A stretch of DNA of 64,000 nucleotides, taken from contig NZ_JAGINU010000001.1 of assembly GCF_017876315.1 (NCBI RefSeq), positions 744,001 through 808,000 on the forward strand, read 5' to 3'. Shown here piece after piece: positions 1 to 9,228 of the stretch. The translations under genes and the position numbers were made by a program. The notes below the pieces were generated by a model that saw only the letters and a list, made by a program, of their open reading frames with translations, ran no database searches and was not told where the DNA came from. Every line of letters begins with the position of its first letter. Positions within the stretch are counted from its first letter, which is position 1. The DNA comes from Pseudonocardia parietis (GTDB lineage Bacteria > Actinomycetota > Actinomycetes > Mycobacteriales > Pseudonocardiaceae).

Positions 1-319
1 GACGGGCGGCCAGCAGCACCCCGCACTCCTCGAAGGTCTCCCGCACCGCGGCCGTCACCAGCGCGGCGGCGAGCTCGGACGGCTGCCCGAGCCAGGAGCC
101 GAACCTCGCCGGTTCCGGCCCGCGCCAGCGCCTGGGGTCGGGGACGTCATCGGGGGAGACCCCACCGCCGGGGAACACCGTCATCCCGCCGGCGAATGCC
201 ATCCCGGCGACACGGCGCTGCAGGAACACCTGCAGCCCGCCCGCACCGGGCTCGTCGCGGACGAGGAGGACCGTCGCCGCTGGTTTCGGCTCCACCGGGT
301 CGGGAGCTGCGGTGCTCAT
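1..319 (-). CDS. Nudix hydrolase, C-terminus outside the window
   Basis: Only the first 106 codons are present; the gene runs off the left edge. The start is the ATG at 317-319, followed by MSTAAPDPVEPKPAATVLLV. A GGMTVFPGGG segment and then AAVRETFEECGVLLAA match the beta strand and the REXXEEXG part of a Nudix box, the site that binds the metal and the diphosphate of nucleoside-diphosphate-linked substrates. The spacing between the glycine segment and the REXXEE helix is long, as in the actinobacterial subgroup with an insertion. Substrate cannot be told. It is divergent from the oxidoreductase gene with 51 bp between them. Confidence 0.85.
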   Translation of the reverse strand, partial: MSTAAPDPVEPKPAATVLLVRDEPGAGGLQVFLQRRVAGMAFAGGMTVFPGGGVSPDDVPDPRRWRGPEPARFGSWLGQPSELAAALVTAAVRETFEECGVLLAAR

Positions 320-370
320 GGGCGCGACCCTAGGTCACGTACGGCCGGTGCCGATGGTGAGAATGCCCGC

Positions 371-1270
371 ATGCGGATCGGACTCGTCGGTGCCGGCCCC
401 TGGGCCCGCACCGTGCACGCGCCTGCGATCGCCGCGCACCCGCGCTGGTCGTCGGCCGGGGTGTGGGCACGCCGGCCGGAGGCGACGGCCGAGGTGGCCG
501 CGATCGCGGGCGGACCGGCGCACGCGTCGCTGGACGACCTGGTGGACGCCAGTGATGCCGTCGCGTTCGCCGTCCCGCCGCGGCTGCAGGGCGAGCTGCT
601 GCCGGGGATCGCGGCCGCGGGAAAGCATCTGGTGCTGGAGAAACCGCTGGCCGCGGACCTGGTCGCAGCCGAGCGGGCGGCCGCCGCGATCGACGACGCC
701 GGGGTCTGCTCGGCGACCGTGCTGACCCTGCGGTTCGACCCGGCGATCCGCGCCTGGCTGGACGGGATCGAGGACGGCCCGCACGGCCCGGGGACGGTCG
801 GGACGGCACGCTGGCTGTCGGGGTCGCTGCTGGGCGGCCCGTTCGCGTCGTCGGCCTGGCGGGCCGAGCACGGGGCGCTGCTCGACGTCGGCCCGCACGT
901 GATCGACCTGATGGACGCCGCGCTCGGTGAGGTGACCGGGGTCGACCACGCACGGCGCGACGAGCCGGACCTCTGGCGGATCGGGCTCGTGCACGCCGGT
1001 GGGGCGCGCAGCTCACTGGTGCTGTCGCTGCGGACACCGGTCGAGCCGACCGACTTCGAGATCGCGATCACCGGCGGGGTCGGCCCGGACGGGCGCGGCC
1101 GGCACCGCATCGACAGCAGGCCCGCCGACGCGGTCGCCTGCTACAGCGGTCTGCTCGACGACCTCGCCGCCGCGATCGACTCCGGCGATCGGAGCCTCCC
1201 GGTCGATGCGCGCCGGGCCCTGCACCTGCAGCGGATCGTCGACTCGATCCTGCGACAGGTCGCGGTCTGA
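371..1270 (+). CDS. Gfo/Idh/MocA-family NAD(P)-dependent oxidoreductase
   Basis: A 299-residue protein with an N-terminal Rossmann fold: GAGPWA at residues 7-12 binds the dinucleotide, and EKPLA at about 90-94 is the lysine-proline hallmark of the family, which oxidises or reduces sugars, inositols and similar polyols. The C-terminal half fits the beta-sheet substrate domain, with HVIDLMDAALG in the place of the usual catalytic H/D helix. It is somewhat short for the family (usually 330-390). It stands alone, convergent with the long gene that ends one base after it, so the substrate is unknown. Confidence 0.85.
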   Translation: MRIGLVGAGPWARTVHAPAIAAHPRWSSAGVWARRPEATAEVAAIAGGPAHASLDDLVDASDAVAFAVPPRLQGELLPGIAAAGKHLVLEKPLAADLVAAERAAAAIDDAGVCSATVLTLRFDPAIRAWLDGIEDGPHGPGTVGTARWLSGSLLGGPFASSAWRAEHGALLDVGPHVIDLMDAALGEVTGVDHARRDEPDLWRIGLVHAGGARSSLVLSLRTPVEPTDFEIAITGGVGPDGRGRHRIDSRPADAVACYSGLLDDLAAAIDSGDRSLPVDARRALHLQRIVDSILRQVAV

Positions 1271-4183
1271 TCAGCTCCGGTCGGGGCGGGCGGTGCCGTT
1301 GCGCGGTGTCGGCTCGCCACCGGTCTCCCGGGCGGCGAGCTCCTCGTGCAGGCGCTGCAGCAGCTCGTGTTCGGTCCCGCTGAGCCGGTCGGCGAGACCG
1401 CCGGTCGGCTCGGGACCGGAATGCGCGGCGGTCTGCTGCGTGGCTTCCCCGGCCCCCTCCGCCGGGACACCGGGGACGGGTTCCTCCTCGCCGGCGCCCT
1501 CGATGAGCAGCAGGTGCCGGGGGCCGGGTGGCCCGGTCGGTGGCAGGGCTGACGCCGGGACCGGCGGCGCCTGCGCGATCGGCATCCCGGGTGGCGGGGT
1601 CGGGGCGTCGATCTCGGCCCCCTCCGTCGCCGGGAGCGGCCCGGGTTCCCGGGCGGGGGTGACTGCAGGCGTCAGGTCCCCGACCCAGGCGCCGGACGTC
1701 CAGTCCTGCAGCCAATCGTGCTCGGCGGCCGCGGGTACCACCGGTTCCCCGGCCGGGTCGTCCGGTGTCACAGCTGCCCGGGCACCGTTCACCGGGGCAC
1801 CGTTGCGCGGGATGTCGGATCGACCCGCCGGAGCGGTGGAGCCCGCCCCGTTACGGCTGTGCGCCGGCCCGGACCTGCGATCCCGCGCGGCCGATCGCTC
1901 CGCGTCGCCGGGCCGCTCGGGCAGGGCGCCGGGGGCTGCGGGCAGACCGGACGCCGGTGTGGGCGGCTCGGTCCCGGGGAGGCCGTCCGGCTCGAGCTCG
2001 TGCGGGAGGTCCCCGCCGGGCCGCCCCTCGCCTGTTGCCGATCCGTCGTCGGAGGGGGTTCCGGCGACGGCTTCGGGCCGCTCGTCGGTTGCCGGGGCGG
2101 GCACGTCGTCACCGGGGTGGTCGTGGGAGTCGAACCAGTTCTCCGTCGCCCGGCGCCGCGCACGCATCGGTGGTGAGGGGCGGGGCGCCGGATGCGGCGG
2201 GTCCACCGGTTCGGCGGTCGGGGGAGAGGACGCGGTGTCGCCGGGGGCGACCTGGTGGTCATCCGGGACGGGTACGACGGCGTCGAACGTGCCCGCTCCG
2301 GGGGCGGGCCCGGCGCCGGTGCTGGCGGGCAGGTCACCGGGTGGGTGCGTGTCGCCGGCGGCGGGCGGTGGCGGGACCACGGCCGGGATCGGTCCGGTCC
2401 CCGTCGTGGAGGGGCCGGCGGCGTCGGCCCGGCCGCGGGCGAACGGCCCGGTTCCGCGTCCCGGGCCGGTCCGGGCGGCGGTGGGCGCGCCGGCGCCGGC
2501 TCGGCAGGGCTCCGGCTGCTCGCCGGGCCGCACGTCGGTTCCCGTGCCCTCCGGCCCGGGGCCGGGCTGCCTTCCGGGGTCGGGCTGCCGGTCGGTGGCG
2601 GTGTGGACCCTGGCCGGGACTGGGGCCGGGAGCGAGGTCGGAACCGGGCTCGGGTCCGGGCTCGGGTCCGGGTCCGGGTCCGGGCCCGGGTCCGACCGGC
2701 GGTCGGTGCCGACCTGGTCCGGTTCCGCATTGAAAACGGAATCAACACCGGAATCGGACCCGAATCCGGTCGGCTCGAACGCACCCGTGTGGGATGTGCC
2801 GACGGAGGGCGGCTCCGCCTCGAACAGCGCTGCGGCACCGCCGTCGTCGCTGGTCGGTCCTGGTACGGCGCCGCCGTGGGCGGGGAGCTCCGGTATGGCC
2901 CCGCCCTGGACGGAACGTTGCGAGGACGGCGCTCGGCGGGGCCCGAGATCGGCTCCGACGTCTCGGCCATGCGTGCCCGCGCTGTCTAGCCGGTCCTCCG
3001 GGGAGGCAACACCCGCGTGGTCGGCGGATTCGGAGGCGGCGTCGCCGGGCTGGTCGGGGAAACCGTCGATGGTGCTGCCGGGTTCAGCGGGTTCCGTGGT
3101 GTCGTGGAGCTGCTCGGCAGGTGGGTAGGGGGTGCCGCCGCGCTCCGCGGGTTCGTAGAGGGTGTCGCCCGGTTGGCCGGTGGCTTCGTAGATGGCGCTG
3201 CTGACCTGGTCGACGGGTTCGAGAGCGGTCTCGCCGACCCCGGCAGCTGGTTCAGGGGCGGTGTCGCCGACCTGATCAGCGGATTCGTGGGCGGTGTCGC
3301 CGACCTGCTCAGCGGTGTCGAAGGCGATACCGCCGCCCCGAGCAGCGGGCACGGGGGCGGTACCACCGACCGGGTCAGCGGGTTCGGGTTCGGTGTCGCC
3401 GAGGTGGTCGGCGGGCTCCGGGGCGGCGTCGCCGGTCTGATCGGCCCATTCCGGTTCGGCCGCACCCAGGCCGGCGAGGTACCGCGGGGGCGGGGAAGCC
3501 TCCGCGGCGGCTGTTGCCGTCCCCGCCGTCCGGATCGACCACAGAGGGTCGCCGTCGCCGGCCGCGGGAGAACCTGCCGCGAGCGAGCCGGCAGCTACCG
3601 GAGCGCCACCGGAGAGCGGGAGCGCGACCGCTCGCGCGGCCCGGTGATAGGTGGTGTCCGGGTCGCCGTCGTCGTGCACCTCGACCGATGCCGTGATCCC
3701 GGTACGGGTCAGCGCGGACTGCGCCTGGTAGGTCAGCACCTCGGCCGAGCCGTCGTCGGCGGCCCGGCCCAGCAACACCGGATGCGGCAGCGGGCCGGGT
3801 GCGGACCCGGCCGGCGTGACGCGCCAGGCGAGCAGCCAGCCACCGTCCGGCCCGGCGACCTCGGCGAGCGCCCGTGCGAGGTCCGCGGTCCGGTCGGCCG
3901 GGCCGTCCGCGGTGAACCGGTGTGGCAGCGCGCCGCCGGCCCGGTCGCCGCGTGGCAGACCGAGGTCGGCGTCCGGCTGGATGCGGCGGGCCGCGGCCTC
4001 GGCGACCAGGTCCCGGCGCACCTTCGCGGGCAGCGTGACCCGGCCGGCGACCAGCTCCGCCACCAGCAGCTCCAGCGCGTGCCCCTCCTCGCCGACGGCG
4101 ACGAGCTCCCGCCCGGTGGCGAGCAGGTCGTCGTCCACCCGGCCTGCCAGTTGGAGCAGCAACCGGTACGTGGGGTCGGACAT
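1271..4183 (-). CDS. Large low-complexity acidic/proline-rich protein with paralogous N-terminal domain
   Basis: A 970-residue protein of unknown function. The first 200 residues look folded (YRLLLQLAGRVDDDLL...) and resemble the whole of the neighbouring 228-residue protein, including a TYHRAA segment that matches TPYHQAA there. From about residue 200 the chain is disordered: degenerate repeats of roughly 12-15 residues around EPADQVGDTAPEPA, then a DPDPDPSPDPSP run and proline-rich sequence. A strong AAGGAGG ribosome site lies five bases before the ATG. It is the last gene of a four-gene minus-strand operon (DUF4177, RidA, paralogue, this). There is no signal peptide or membrane segment. 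Confidence 0.7.
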   Translation of the reverse strand: MSDPTYRLLLQLAGRVDDDLLATGRELVAVGEEGHALELLVAELVAGRVTLPAKVRRDLVAEAAARRIQPDADLGLPRGDRAGGALPHRFTADGPADRTADLARALAEVAGPDGGWLLAWRVTPAGSAPGPLPHPVLLGRAADDGSAEVLTYQAQSALTRTGITASVEVHDDGDPDTTYHRAARAVALPLSGGAPVAAGSLAAGSPAAGDGDPLWSIRTAGTATAAAEASPPPRYLAGLGAAEPEWADQTGDAAPEPADHLGDTEPEPADPVGGTAPVPAARGGGIAFDTAEQVGDTAHESADQVGDTAPEPAAGVGETALEPVDQVSSAIYEATGQPGDTLYEPAERGGTPYPPAEQLHDTTEPAEPGSTIDGFPDQPGDAASESADHAGVASPEDRLDSAGTHGRDVGADLGPRRAPSSQRSVQGGAIPELPAHGGAVPGPTSDDGGAAALFEAEPPSVGTSHTGAFEPTGFGSDSGVDSVFNAEPDQVGTDRRSDPGPDPDPDPSPDPSPVPTSLPAPVPARVHTATDRQPDPGRQPGPGPEGTGTDVRPGEQPEPCRAGAGAPTAARTGPGRGTGPFARGRADAAGPSTTGTGPIPAVVPPPPAAGDTHPPGDLPASTGAGPAPGAGTFDAVVPVPDDHQVAPGDTASSPPTAEPVDPPHPAPRPSPPMRARRRATENWFDSHDHPGDDVPAPATDERPEAVAGTPSDDGSATGEGRPGGDLPHELEPDGLPGTEPPTPASGLPAAPGALPERPGDAERSAARDRRSGPAHSRNGAGSTAPAGRSDIPRNGAPVNGARAAVTPDDPAGEPVVPAAAEHDWLQDWTSGAWVGDLTPAVTPAREPGPLPATEGAEIDAPTPPPGMPIAQAPPVPASALPPTGPPGPRHLLLIEGAGEEEPVPGVPAEGAGEATQQTAAHSGPEPTGGLADRLSGTEHELLQRLHEELAARETGGEPTPRNGTARPDRS

Positions 4184-4229
4184 GGGGCCTCCTTCGCGGG
4201 CGGGCCGGGGAGCGGGCGAACCCGCGGGC

Positions 4230-4916
4230 TCAGCCGGTGGGCATCGGCGACCGGGTCCCCGGCGACCGACTCTCGGACGACCGGCTCTCCGACGACCGGC
4301 TACCCGGCGACCGGCTACCCGGCGACCGGCTCCCCGGCGACCGGCTACCCGGCGACCGGCTCCCCGGCGACCGGCTCCACAACGACTCGGCGGCTGCGCA
4401 CGCCGCCTGGTGGTACGGGGTAGGGGGCTCGTCTCCGGCCCAGACCTCCACCCGTGGGATGCGCTCGCCGTGCACCCGCAGCAGGCGCTGCAGGCCGGCG
4501 GTCAGCAGGTGCGGCCGTTCGGCGCCGCGGACCAGCAGTACCCGGGCCCCGTCGTCGCGGACGGCGACGAGCAGCTCACGGGCCTCGTCGTGCACGACGG
4601 AGCCGGCCGACCAGACCGCCAGATCGGGCTCGCCCGGCCCGAACGACGGCGGGGCCGGCGGGGATCCCGGCAGCACGGTGTCGACCAGGCGGCGGGACGG
4701 CGATCCCGGTTCGACGAGCTCGGTCAACAGGCCGCGCTCGTCGTCGGTCAGGGGGATCCGGTGACGCAGCAGGGCCCGTGCCAGCACCGCGCCGGCGGCA
4801 CTGCGGTCAGCGCCGGCCACCCAGCCGCGCAGCCGCCACAGCAGCTCGTCGGGTATCCGGCCGGCCAGCCGCAGGAGCAGCTCGTACCCGGCCGGTGCCA
4901 CGGCGAGCGCGGTCAT
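4230..4916 (-). CDS. Hypothetical protein, paralogue of the next gene, with C-terminal SPGSR repeats
   Basis: A 228-residue protein of unknown function. It begins MTALAVAPAGYELLLRLAGR and aligns by eye along about 190 residues with the N-terminal domain of the 970-residue protein downstream (YxLLLxLAGRxxDxLL, later VLL-R and YHxAA). The last ~50 residues are a PGSRS pentapeptide array encoded by a 15-bp tandem repeat. The ATG starts one base after the RidA stop codon, so the two are probably translationally coupled. No catalytic motif is recognisable. A duplication followed by different tail growth is inferred. Confidence 0.7.
   Translation of the reverse strand: MTALAVAPAGYELLLRLAGRIPDELLWRLRGWVAGADRSAAGAVLARALLRHRIPLTDDERGLLTELVEPGSPSRRLVDTVLPGSPPAPPSFGPGEPDLAVWSAGSVVHDEARELLVAVRDDGARVLLVRGAERPHLLTAGLQRLLRVHGERIPRVEVWAGDEPPTPYHQAACAAAESLWSRSPGSRSPGSRSPGSRSPGSRSPGSRSSESRSSESRSPGTRSPMPTG
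4246..4380. repeat. 15-bp tandem repeat, nine units, in coding sequence
   Basis: Nine head-to-tail units of GGCGACCGGCTACCC and close variants, in frame with the 228-residue protein and encoding its SPGSR-type tail. The unit length divisible by three means copy number can change without breaking the frame. Confidence 0.9.
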
Positions 4917-4917
4917 G

Positions 4918-5376
4918 TCAGCCGCCGACCTCGACGACCAGCTCGACCTCGACCGGCACGTCCAACGGCAGGACGGCCACGCCGACGGCGGAGCGGGCGT
5001 GCCGGCCGGGCTCGCCGAAGACCTCGCCGAGCAGGTCCGACGCGCCGTTGATCACGCCCGGCTGGCCGGAGAAGGAGGGGTCGGACGCCACGAACCCGAC
5101 GACCTTGACCACTCCGGTCACGCTGTCCAGCCCGACCAGGCCGTCGACCGCGGCGAGCGCGTTCAACGTGCAGATCCGGGCCAGGTCGTAGGCCTGCTCG
5201 GCGGTGACCGCGGCGCCGACCTTGCCGGTCGCGGCGACCTTGCCGTCCACCAGCGGGACCTGGCCCGCAGTGAACACCAGGTTCCCGGTGCGGCGCGCCG
5301 GGACATAGGCGCCGGCGGGCGTCGCGACCGGGGGCAGGGCCAGCCCGATCTCCTTCAGGCGGGCGAGCGCGCTCAC
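4918..5376 (-). CDS. RidA (YjgF/YER057c/UK114) family protein
   Basis: A 152-residue protein starting at GTG 5376 (VSALARLKEIGLALPPV). Members deaminate reactive enamine/imine intermediates or bind small ligands as trimers in the cytosol. NLVFTAGQVPLVDGKVAATGKVG and RICTLNALAAV are typical of the long actinobacterial subgroup encoded beside the ArsA-like ATPases (M. tuberculosis Rv3678c). The start overlaps the DUF4177 stop as GTGA. The open frame extends upstream to 5565, but that extension is arginine/glycine-rich sequence antisense-like in character and is taken as non-coding. Confidence 0.85.
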   Translation of the reverse strand: MSALARLKEIGLALPPVATPAGAYVPARRTGNLVFTAGQVPLVDGKVAATGKVGAAVTAEQAYDLARICTLNALAAVDGLVGLDSVTGVVKVVGFVASDPSFSGQPGVINGASDLLGEVFGEPGRHARSAVGVAVLPLDVPVEVELVVEVGG

Positions 5377-5543
5377 TGTTGCACCGGCCGCTTGAAGAAC
5401 GCGACCAGCTGCTCGGCGTTGGCGCCCGTCGTCACGGTGACCAGTTCCCAACCGTCCTGGCCGAAGTTGTCCAGGATCGCCTTGGTGTTGTGGATCAGTA
5501 GCGGGGCGGTCAGGTATTCCCACTTCACGACCGGGGAGCTCAT
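5373..5543 (-). CDS. DUF4177-type small protein
   Basis: A 56-residue protein beginning MSSPVVKWEYLTAPLL, with the WEYxxxP and DGWELV segments of the small DUF4177 family. Its function is not known. Its place directly before the RidA gene is the same as M. tuberculosis Rv3678A before Rv3678c. The stop overlaps the RidA GTG, so the two are coupled. It is the first gene of the minus-strand operon; the 196 bp upstream are shared with the divergent ATPase gene. Confidence 0.8.
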   Translation of the reverse strand: MSSPVVKWEYLTAPLLIHNTKAILDNFGQDGWELVTVTTGANAEQLVAFFKRPVQQ

Positions 5544-5618
5544 GGGCGGACTCTAACCCGGACAACCGACCGGGACCGGGCTCCCGCGGCGGATGGCCGT
5601 CCCGATGCGACGGACGTG

Positions 5619-5680
5619 GCCGAGAGAAGCTTGCGGAACGACCCTCAGCGCCGAGAGAAGCTTGCGGAACGAGCCTCAGC
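5619..5680. repeat. Tandem 31-bp direct repeat in the divergent promoter region
   Basis: Two adjacent 31-bp copies (5619-5649 and 5650-5680) differ at one base. Each contains GAGAAGCTTGCGGAACGA and ends in CCTCAGC. They lie between the DUF4177 gene and the ATPase gene, 60 bp before the latter. They may be a regulatory repeat or a dispersed genomic repeat; the sequence does not decide. Confidence 0.75.
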
Positions 5681-5739
5681 TCTGTGGGGCCCGCCTCGCC
5701 GACGGGCCGGTGAACGGGCCACTACGTACGCTTGATCGC

Positions 5740-6792
5740 GTGACCACGACCGTCCACCCCGAATCCGCGGCCCGGCCGGCGCCCTGGCCGGACGAGCTGG
5801 CACACGCCCGGCTGCACGTGGTCTCCGGCAAGGGCGGTACCGGGAAGACGACCGTGGCCGCGGCGCTCGCGCTGGCCCTGGCCACCGGCGGAAAGCGGGT
5901 GCTGCTGGTCGAGGTCGAGGGCAGGCAGGGCATCGCCCAGGTCTTCGACACCGCCCCGCTGCCCTACGAGGAGCGCCGGATCGCCGTCGCGGCCGGTGGT
6001 GGCGAGGTGCGGGCGCTGGCCGTCGACTCCGAGGCCGCGCTGCTCGAGTACTTCGAGATGTTCTACCGGCTCGGGATGGCCGGCCGGACGCTGCGCCGGA
6101 TGGGTGCGATCGAGTTCGCCACCACGCTCGCGCCGGGCCTGCGCGACGTGCTGCTCACCGGCAAGGCCAAGGAGTGCGTCACCCGGACCGAGGCCGACGG
6201 GCGGCCGGCCTACGACGCCGTCGTCCTCGACGCCCCGCCGACCGGCCGGCTGGTGACCTTCCTCGACGTCACCAAGGCGATGGCCGACCTCGCGAAGGTC
6301 GGCCCGATCCACGGCCAGGCCGAGGGCGTCAACCAGCTCATCCACTCCCCGCTGACCGCGGTGCACCTGGTCACGCTGCTGTCCGACCTGCCCGTCACCG
6401 AGACCCTCGACACCATCGCCGAGCTGGAGCAGTCGGACATCGCGACGGGGACGGTCGTCGTCAACCGGATGCGGGAGCAGTGGCTGCCGGACCGCTCGGT
6501 GACCGCGGCCGCCGGTGGCCGGGTGGACGCCGCCCGGATCCGCAACGGATTGCAGAGCGCGGGCATCGAGCTGGCGCCCGCTGAGATCGACGGGCTGGTC
6601 GCCGAGACCGTGGAGCACGCCGTCGCCGTCGCCGGGGAGACCGCCGCGCTGCGCCGGCTCGACACCGAGCCCGATCCCCCGTTGCCCCGGCTGACGCTGC
6701 CGAACCTGCTCGGCGGGGTCGACCTGGGGGCGCTCTACGAGCTGGCCGAGTCGATGACCGCGCAGGGTGTGCACCTGGAGGCCCGGCGATGA
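5740..6792 (+). CDS. ArsA/Get3-like ATPase, subunit A
   Basis: A 350-residue cytosolic ATPase. GKGGTGKTT at residues 30-38 is a deviant Walker A with the signature lysine (SIMIBI class, as in ArsA and Get3). [16 protein letters not shown] fits switch II. GTG 5740 is chosen because the frame upstream runs through the repeat region and length then matches the mycobacterial homologue Rv3679. It overlaps the next ATPase as ATGA. In M. tuberculosis the pair is described as Get3-like proteins; a role in membrane protein targeting or anion/stress tolerance here is inference. No arsenical metal-binding cysteines are seen. Confidence 0.9.
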   Translation: MTTTVHPESAARPAPWPDELAHARLHVVSGKGGTGKTTVAAALALALATGGKRVLLVEVEGRQGIAQVFDTAPLPYEERRIAVAAGGGEVRALAVDSEAALLEYFEMFYRLGMAGRTLRRMGAIEFATTLAPGLRDVLLTGKAKECVTRTEADGRPAYDAVVLDAPPTGRLVTFLDVTKAMADLAKVGPIHGQAEGVNQLIHSPLTAVHLVTLLSDLPVTETLDTIAELEQSDIATGTVVVNRMREQWLPDRSVTAAAGGRVDAARIRNGLQSAGIELAPAEIDGLVAETVEHAVAVAGETAALRRLDTEPDPPLPRLTLPNLLGGVDLGALYELAESMTAQGVHLEARR

Positions 6793-7925
6793 GCGAACTC
6801 GACGTGGACACGCTGATCGACGACCCGGACACCCGGGTGATCGTCTGCTGCGGGTCGGGCGGGGTCGGCAAGACGACGACCTCCGCGGCTCTGGCGTTGC
6901 GGGCGGCCGAGCGGGGCCGCCGGGTGGTCGTGCTGACCATCGACCCGGCCCGGCGGCTCGCCCAGGCGCTGGGGCTCGACGAGCTGAGCAACGACCCGGC
7001 GGCGGTGCGGGCCGCCGAGGGCGAGCTCGCGGCGATGATGCTGGACATGCGCCGCACCTTCGACGAGATGGTGCAGGATCACGCGCCCCCCGAGAAGGCC
7101 CAGAAGATCATCGAGAATCCCTTCTACCAGGTGATCTCCTCGTCGTTCTCCGGGACGCAGGAGTACATGGCGATGGAGAAGCTCGGCCAGCTCGTCGCCG
7201 CGGGCACCTGGGACCTCGTGGTCGTCGACACCCCGCCGTCGCGTTCCGCGCTGGACTTCCTGGACGCGCCGCAGCGGATGTCCCGCTTCCTGGACGGCAG
7301 GATGATCAAGCTGCTCGCCGCGCCCGCGCGGGCCGGGGGCCGGGGGCTGCGCCGGATCGTCGAGGCCGGGTTCGGGCTGTTCGCCAAGACCGTCGGGACG
7401 ATCATCGGCGGACAGATGCTGCAGGACGCCTCGGCGTTCGTGCAGGCCTTCGACACCCTGTTCGGCGGGTTCGCGGAACGGGCCGGGAAGACCTACGCGC
7501 TGCTGCGCTCGCCGGGGACGGCGTTCCTCGTGGTCGCCGCGCCGGAGCCGGACGCGCTGCGTGAGGCCTCCTACTTCACCGACCGGCTGTCGTCGGAGGA
7601 CATGCCGCTGGCCGGACTGGTGCTCAACCGGACCCACCCGGTGCTGGCCCCGGTGTCGGCGGCCCGGGCCCGCGCGGCCGCCGAGCAGGTCGGCGGGCCG
7701 GGTTCGCAGATCGCGGCCGCGGTGCTGCGCCTGCACGCCGACCGGGCCGACCTGCACCGGCGCGAGGAACATCTGCTGACCCGGTTCTCCGCGGCGCACC
7801 CGTCGGTGCCGGTGAGGCGGGTGCCGGCGCTGGCCGGTGACATCGCCGACCTGGACGGGTTGCGCCGGGTCGGGGACCTGCTGGCCGGTGCGACCCCGGC
7901 GGGCGCGGCCGCGACGGTCGGTTGA
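6789..7925 (+). CDS. ArsA/Get3-like ATPase, subunit B
   Basis: A 378-residue partner of the preceding ATPase. The Walker A is GSGGVGKTT at residues 22-30, so the first, signature lysine of the deviant P-loop is replaced by serine while the second is kept. [16 protein letters not shown] is the switch region. It starts at ATG 6789 overlapping the upstream stop. Corresponds in order and length to M. tuberculosis Rv3680. A heterodimer in which only one subunit carries the trans-acting lysine is a reasonable inference. Confidence 0.9.
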   Translation: MSELDVDTLIDDPDTRVIVCCGSGGVGKTTTSAALALRAAERGRRVVVLTIDPARRLAQALGLDELSNDPAAVRAAEGELAAMMLDMRRTFDEMVQDHAPPEKAQKIIENPFYQVISSSFSGTQEYMAMEKLGQLVAAGTWDLVVVDTPPSRSALDFLDAPQRMSRFLDGRMIKLLAAPARAGGRGLRRIVEAGFGLFAKTVGTIIGGQMLQDASAFVQAFDTLFGGFAERAGKTYALLRSPGTAFLVVAAPEPDALREASYFTDRLSSEDMPLAGLVLNRTHPVLAPVSAARARAAAEQVGGPGSQIAAAVLRLHADRADLHRREEHLLTRFSAAHPSVPVRRVPALAGDIADLDGLRRVGDLLAGATPAGAAATVG

Positions 7926-7970
7926 CGCTCGTCGGCTCGTCGGGCCGTGCTCCCGGCGGGGCCGCTCCGG

Positions 7971-8666
7971 TCACGGCATCGCGAAGAAGATCATCGGGTT
8001 CCGCGTGGTCCCCCGCGCCCCGGTGATGCCGACCTCGGCGCGGACCTCGTCGAGGGCCCGCAGGGTGTGCCGGGCGGCCGGGCGGGCCGCGGTGAACCAG
8101 CCGGCGCCGCGCGCGTGCAGCCAGCGCAGCACCTCGGCCCCCTCGGTGAACGGGCGCGCCCACCGCAGGTGGAACACGTCGTGCACGCTCGCCGGGGTGC
8201 CCGGGGCGATGCGCGGGAACAGGTGCTCGAGATACCAGCGGCCGAACCGCCGCCCGTGGTCGGCGTCGACGAACAGGTACCCGGTGTCGTCCGGCACCTC
8301 GTCCAGGGTCTCCCGCAGGTCTCCCCTGTGGAACGTCCAGCGGTCCCCGGCCAGTCCGGCGGGGACGGTGCCACGCACGTGGTCGACCAGGTCGAACGAG
8401 TGCAGGTGCCCGTGGTCGTTGTCCCGCAGCGCGGACAGGATCCAGGTGGTCGACCAGCCCCAGAAGGTCCCGATCTCCACCACGTGCGACGGCCGGTGGT
8501 GGCGCAGCAGCAGGTAGGTCAGCTCGGCCTCGACGTCGTCGAGCTGCGGGGTCACCGACGGGGATCCGATGAGGAACGCCCGCTGCTGCGTGATCACCGC
8601 TGACAGGTCGTCGGCGTGGGTCCGGTACAGATCGGACAGGAACCCGAGCCGCTCGGTGGTCTCCAC
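7971..8666 (-). CDS. Class I SAM-dependent methyltransferase
   Basis: A 231-residue protein with motif I HVVEIGTFWGWST at about residues 61-73, then LHSFDLVDH and YLFVDADHGRRFGRWYLEHLFP, which fit the methyltransferase_24 / CmcI-like fold that binds S-adenosylmethionine. The acceptor substrate is unknown. It lies convergent to the ATPase pair and, unlike in the mycobacterial order, separates them from the WhiB gene. Confidence 0.8.
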   Translation of the reverse strand: METTERLGFLSDLYRTHADDLSAVITQQRAFLIGSPSVTPQLDDVEAELTYLLLRHHRPSHVVEIGTFWGWSTTWILSALRDNDHGHLHSFDLVDHVRGTVPAGLAGDRWTFHRGDLRETLDEVPDDTGYLFVDADHGRRFGRWYLEHLFPRIAPGTPASVHDVFHLRWARPFTEGAEVLRWLHARGAGWFTAARPAARHTLRALDEVRAEVGITGARGTTRNPMIFFAMP

Positions 8667-8691
8667 CCGGCAGACGGTAGCGAGCCGAGGA

Positions 8692-9069
8692 TCATGCTCC
8701 GCACGTGCGTCCGGCGTAGTGGTCGGTGCGGGCCCGCCCGAGCAGCGTGGCCCAGTCGGTGACGTCCGGACGCCTGCGCAGCACCGACCGCCGTTCCCGC
8801 TCGGTCATCCCGCCCCAGACGCCGAACTCGACCTGTTGGTCCAGCGCGTGCGCCAGGCACTCGGTGCGGACCGGGCAGGCGAGGCAGAAGTCGCGGGCCC
8901 GGCGCTGGTCGGCGCCGGTGACGAAGAGGTCGTCCGCGTCCTCGGAGCGGCAGCGCGCCGCGACCCGCCAGTTCCAGACCGGGCCGGACGCCCGGCGCCC
9001 GGCGGGTCGCAGCCGGGGCTTCCCGGTGCGGCGGGCGTCGATCGATCGGACGGCGGGCAGCTCGGACAT
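8692..9069 (-). CDS. whiB4: WhiB-family iron-sulfur regulator (WhiB4-like)
   Basis: A 125-residue protein with the four cluster-binding cysteines C40, C62, C65 and C71 (CxxC in the middle: FCLACPVRTEC), followed by GVWGGM at 83-88, the turn of WhiB proteins, and a basic tail. These proteins hold a redox-sensitive 4Fe-4S cluster and act with the sigma factor or on DNA. The WhiB4 call comes from position: between the ArsA-like pair and a divergent PonA2-type protein, as in M. tuberculosis Rv3681c. The ATG at 9067-9069 is chosen because the frame upstream lacks WhiB sequence. Confidence 0.9.
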   Translation of the reverse strand: MSELPAVRSIDARRTGKPRLRPAGRRASGPVWNWRVAARCRSEDADDLFVTGADQRRARDFCLACPVRTECLAHALDQQVEFGVWGGMTERERRSVLRRRPDVTDWATLLGRARTDHYAGRTCGA

Positions 9070-9228
9070 CGGTGTGCCTCCCGGGCCTGGCGGGCCGGTG
9101 TGGACGGCCCGATGCGATGCCTCGATTCTCGGGAGCCGCGGCGGCGCGGGGCAGCGCGCAAAACTACGCAACTCGGGGGACCCGGACCTGACGGGTTCCT
9201 GACTCCCCGGCCCGTACGCTTGCTCCCC

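Noticed and set aside
4246..4380. Regulatory iterons
   Set aside because: The units are multiples of three in frame with a protein whose tail they encode, so coding repetition is the simpler reading.
999..4423. Long plus-strand open frames (for example 999-3128 and 3017-4423)
   Set aside because: They are antisense to the 970-residue minus-strand protein and the oxidoreductase, have Gly/Ser/Arg-rich low-complexity composition, and no ribosome sites. High GC keeps such shadow frames open.
5740..7925. Arsenite efflux ATPases
   Set aside because: Although ArsA-like, there is no arsB, arsR or arsC nearby and no metal-binding cysteine set; the gene order matches the mycobacterial Get3-like locus.
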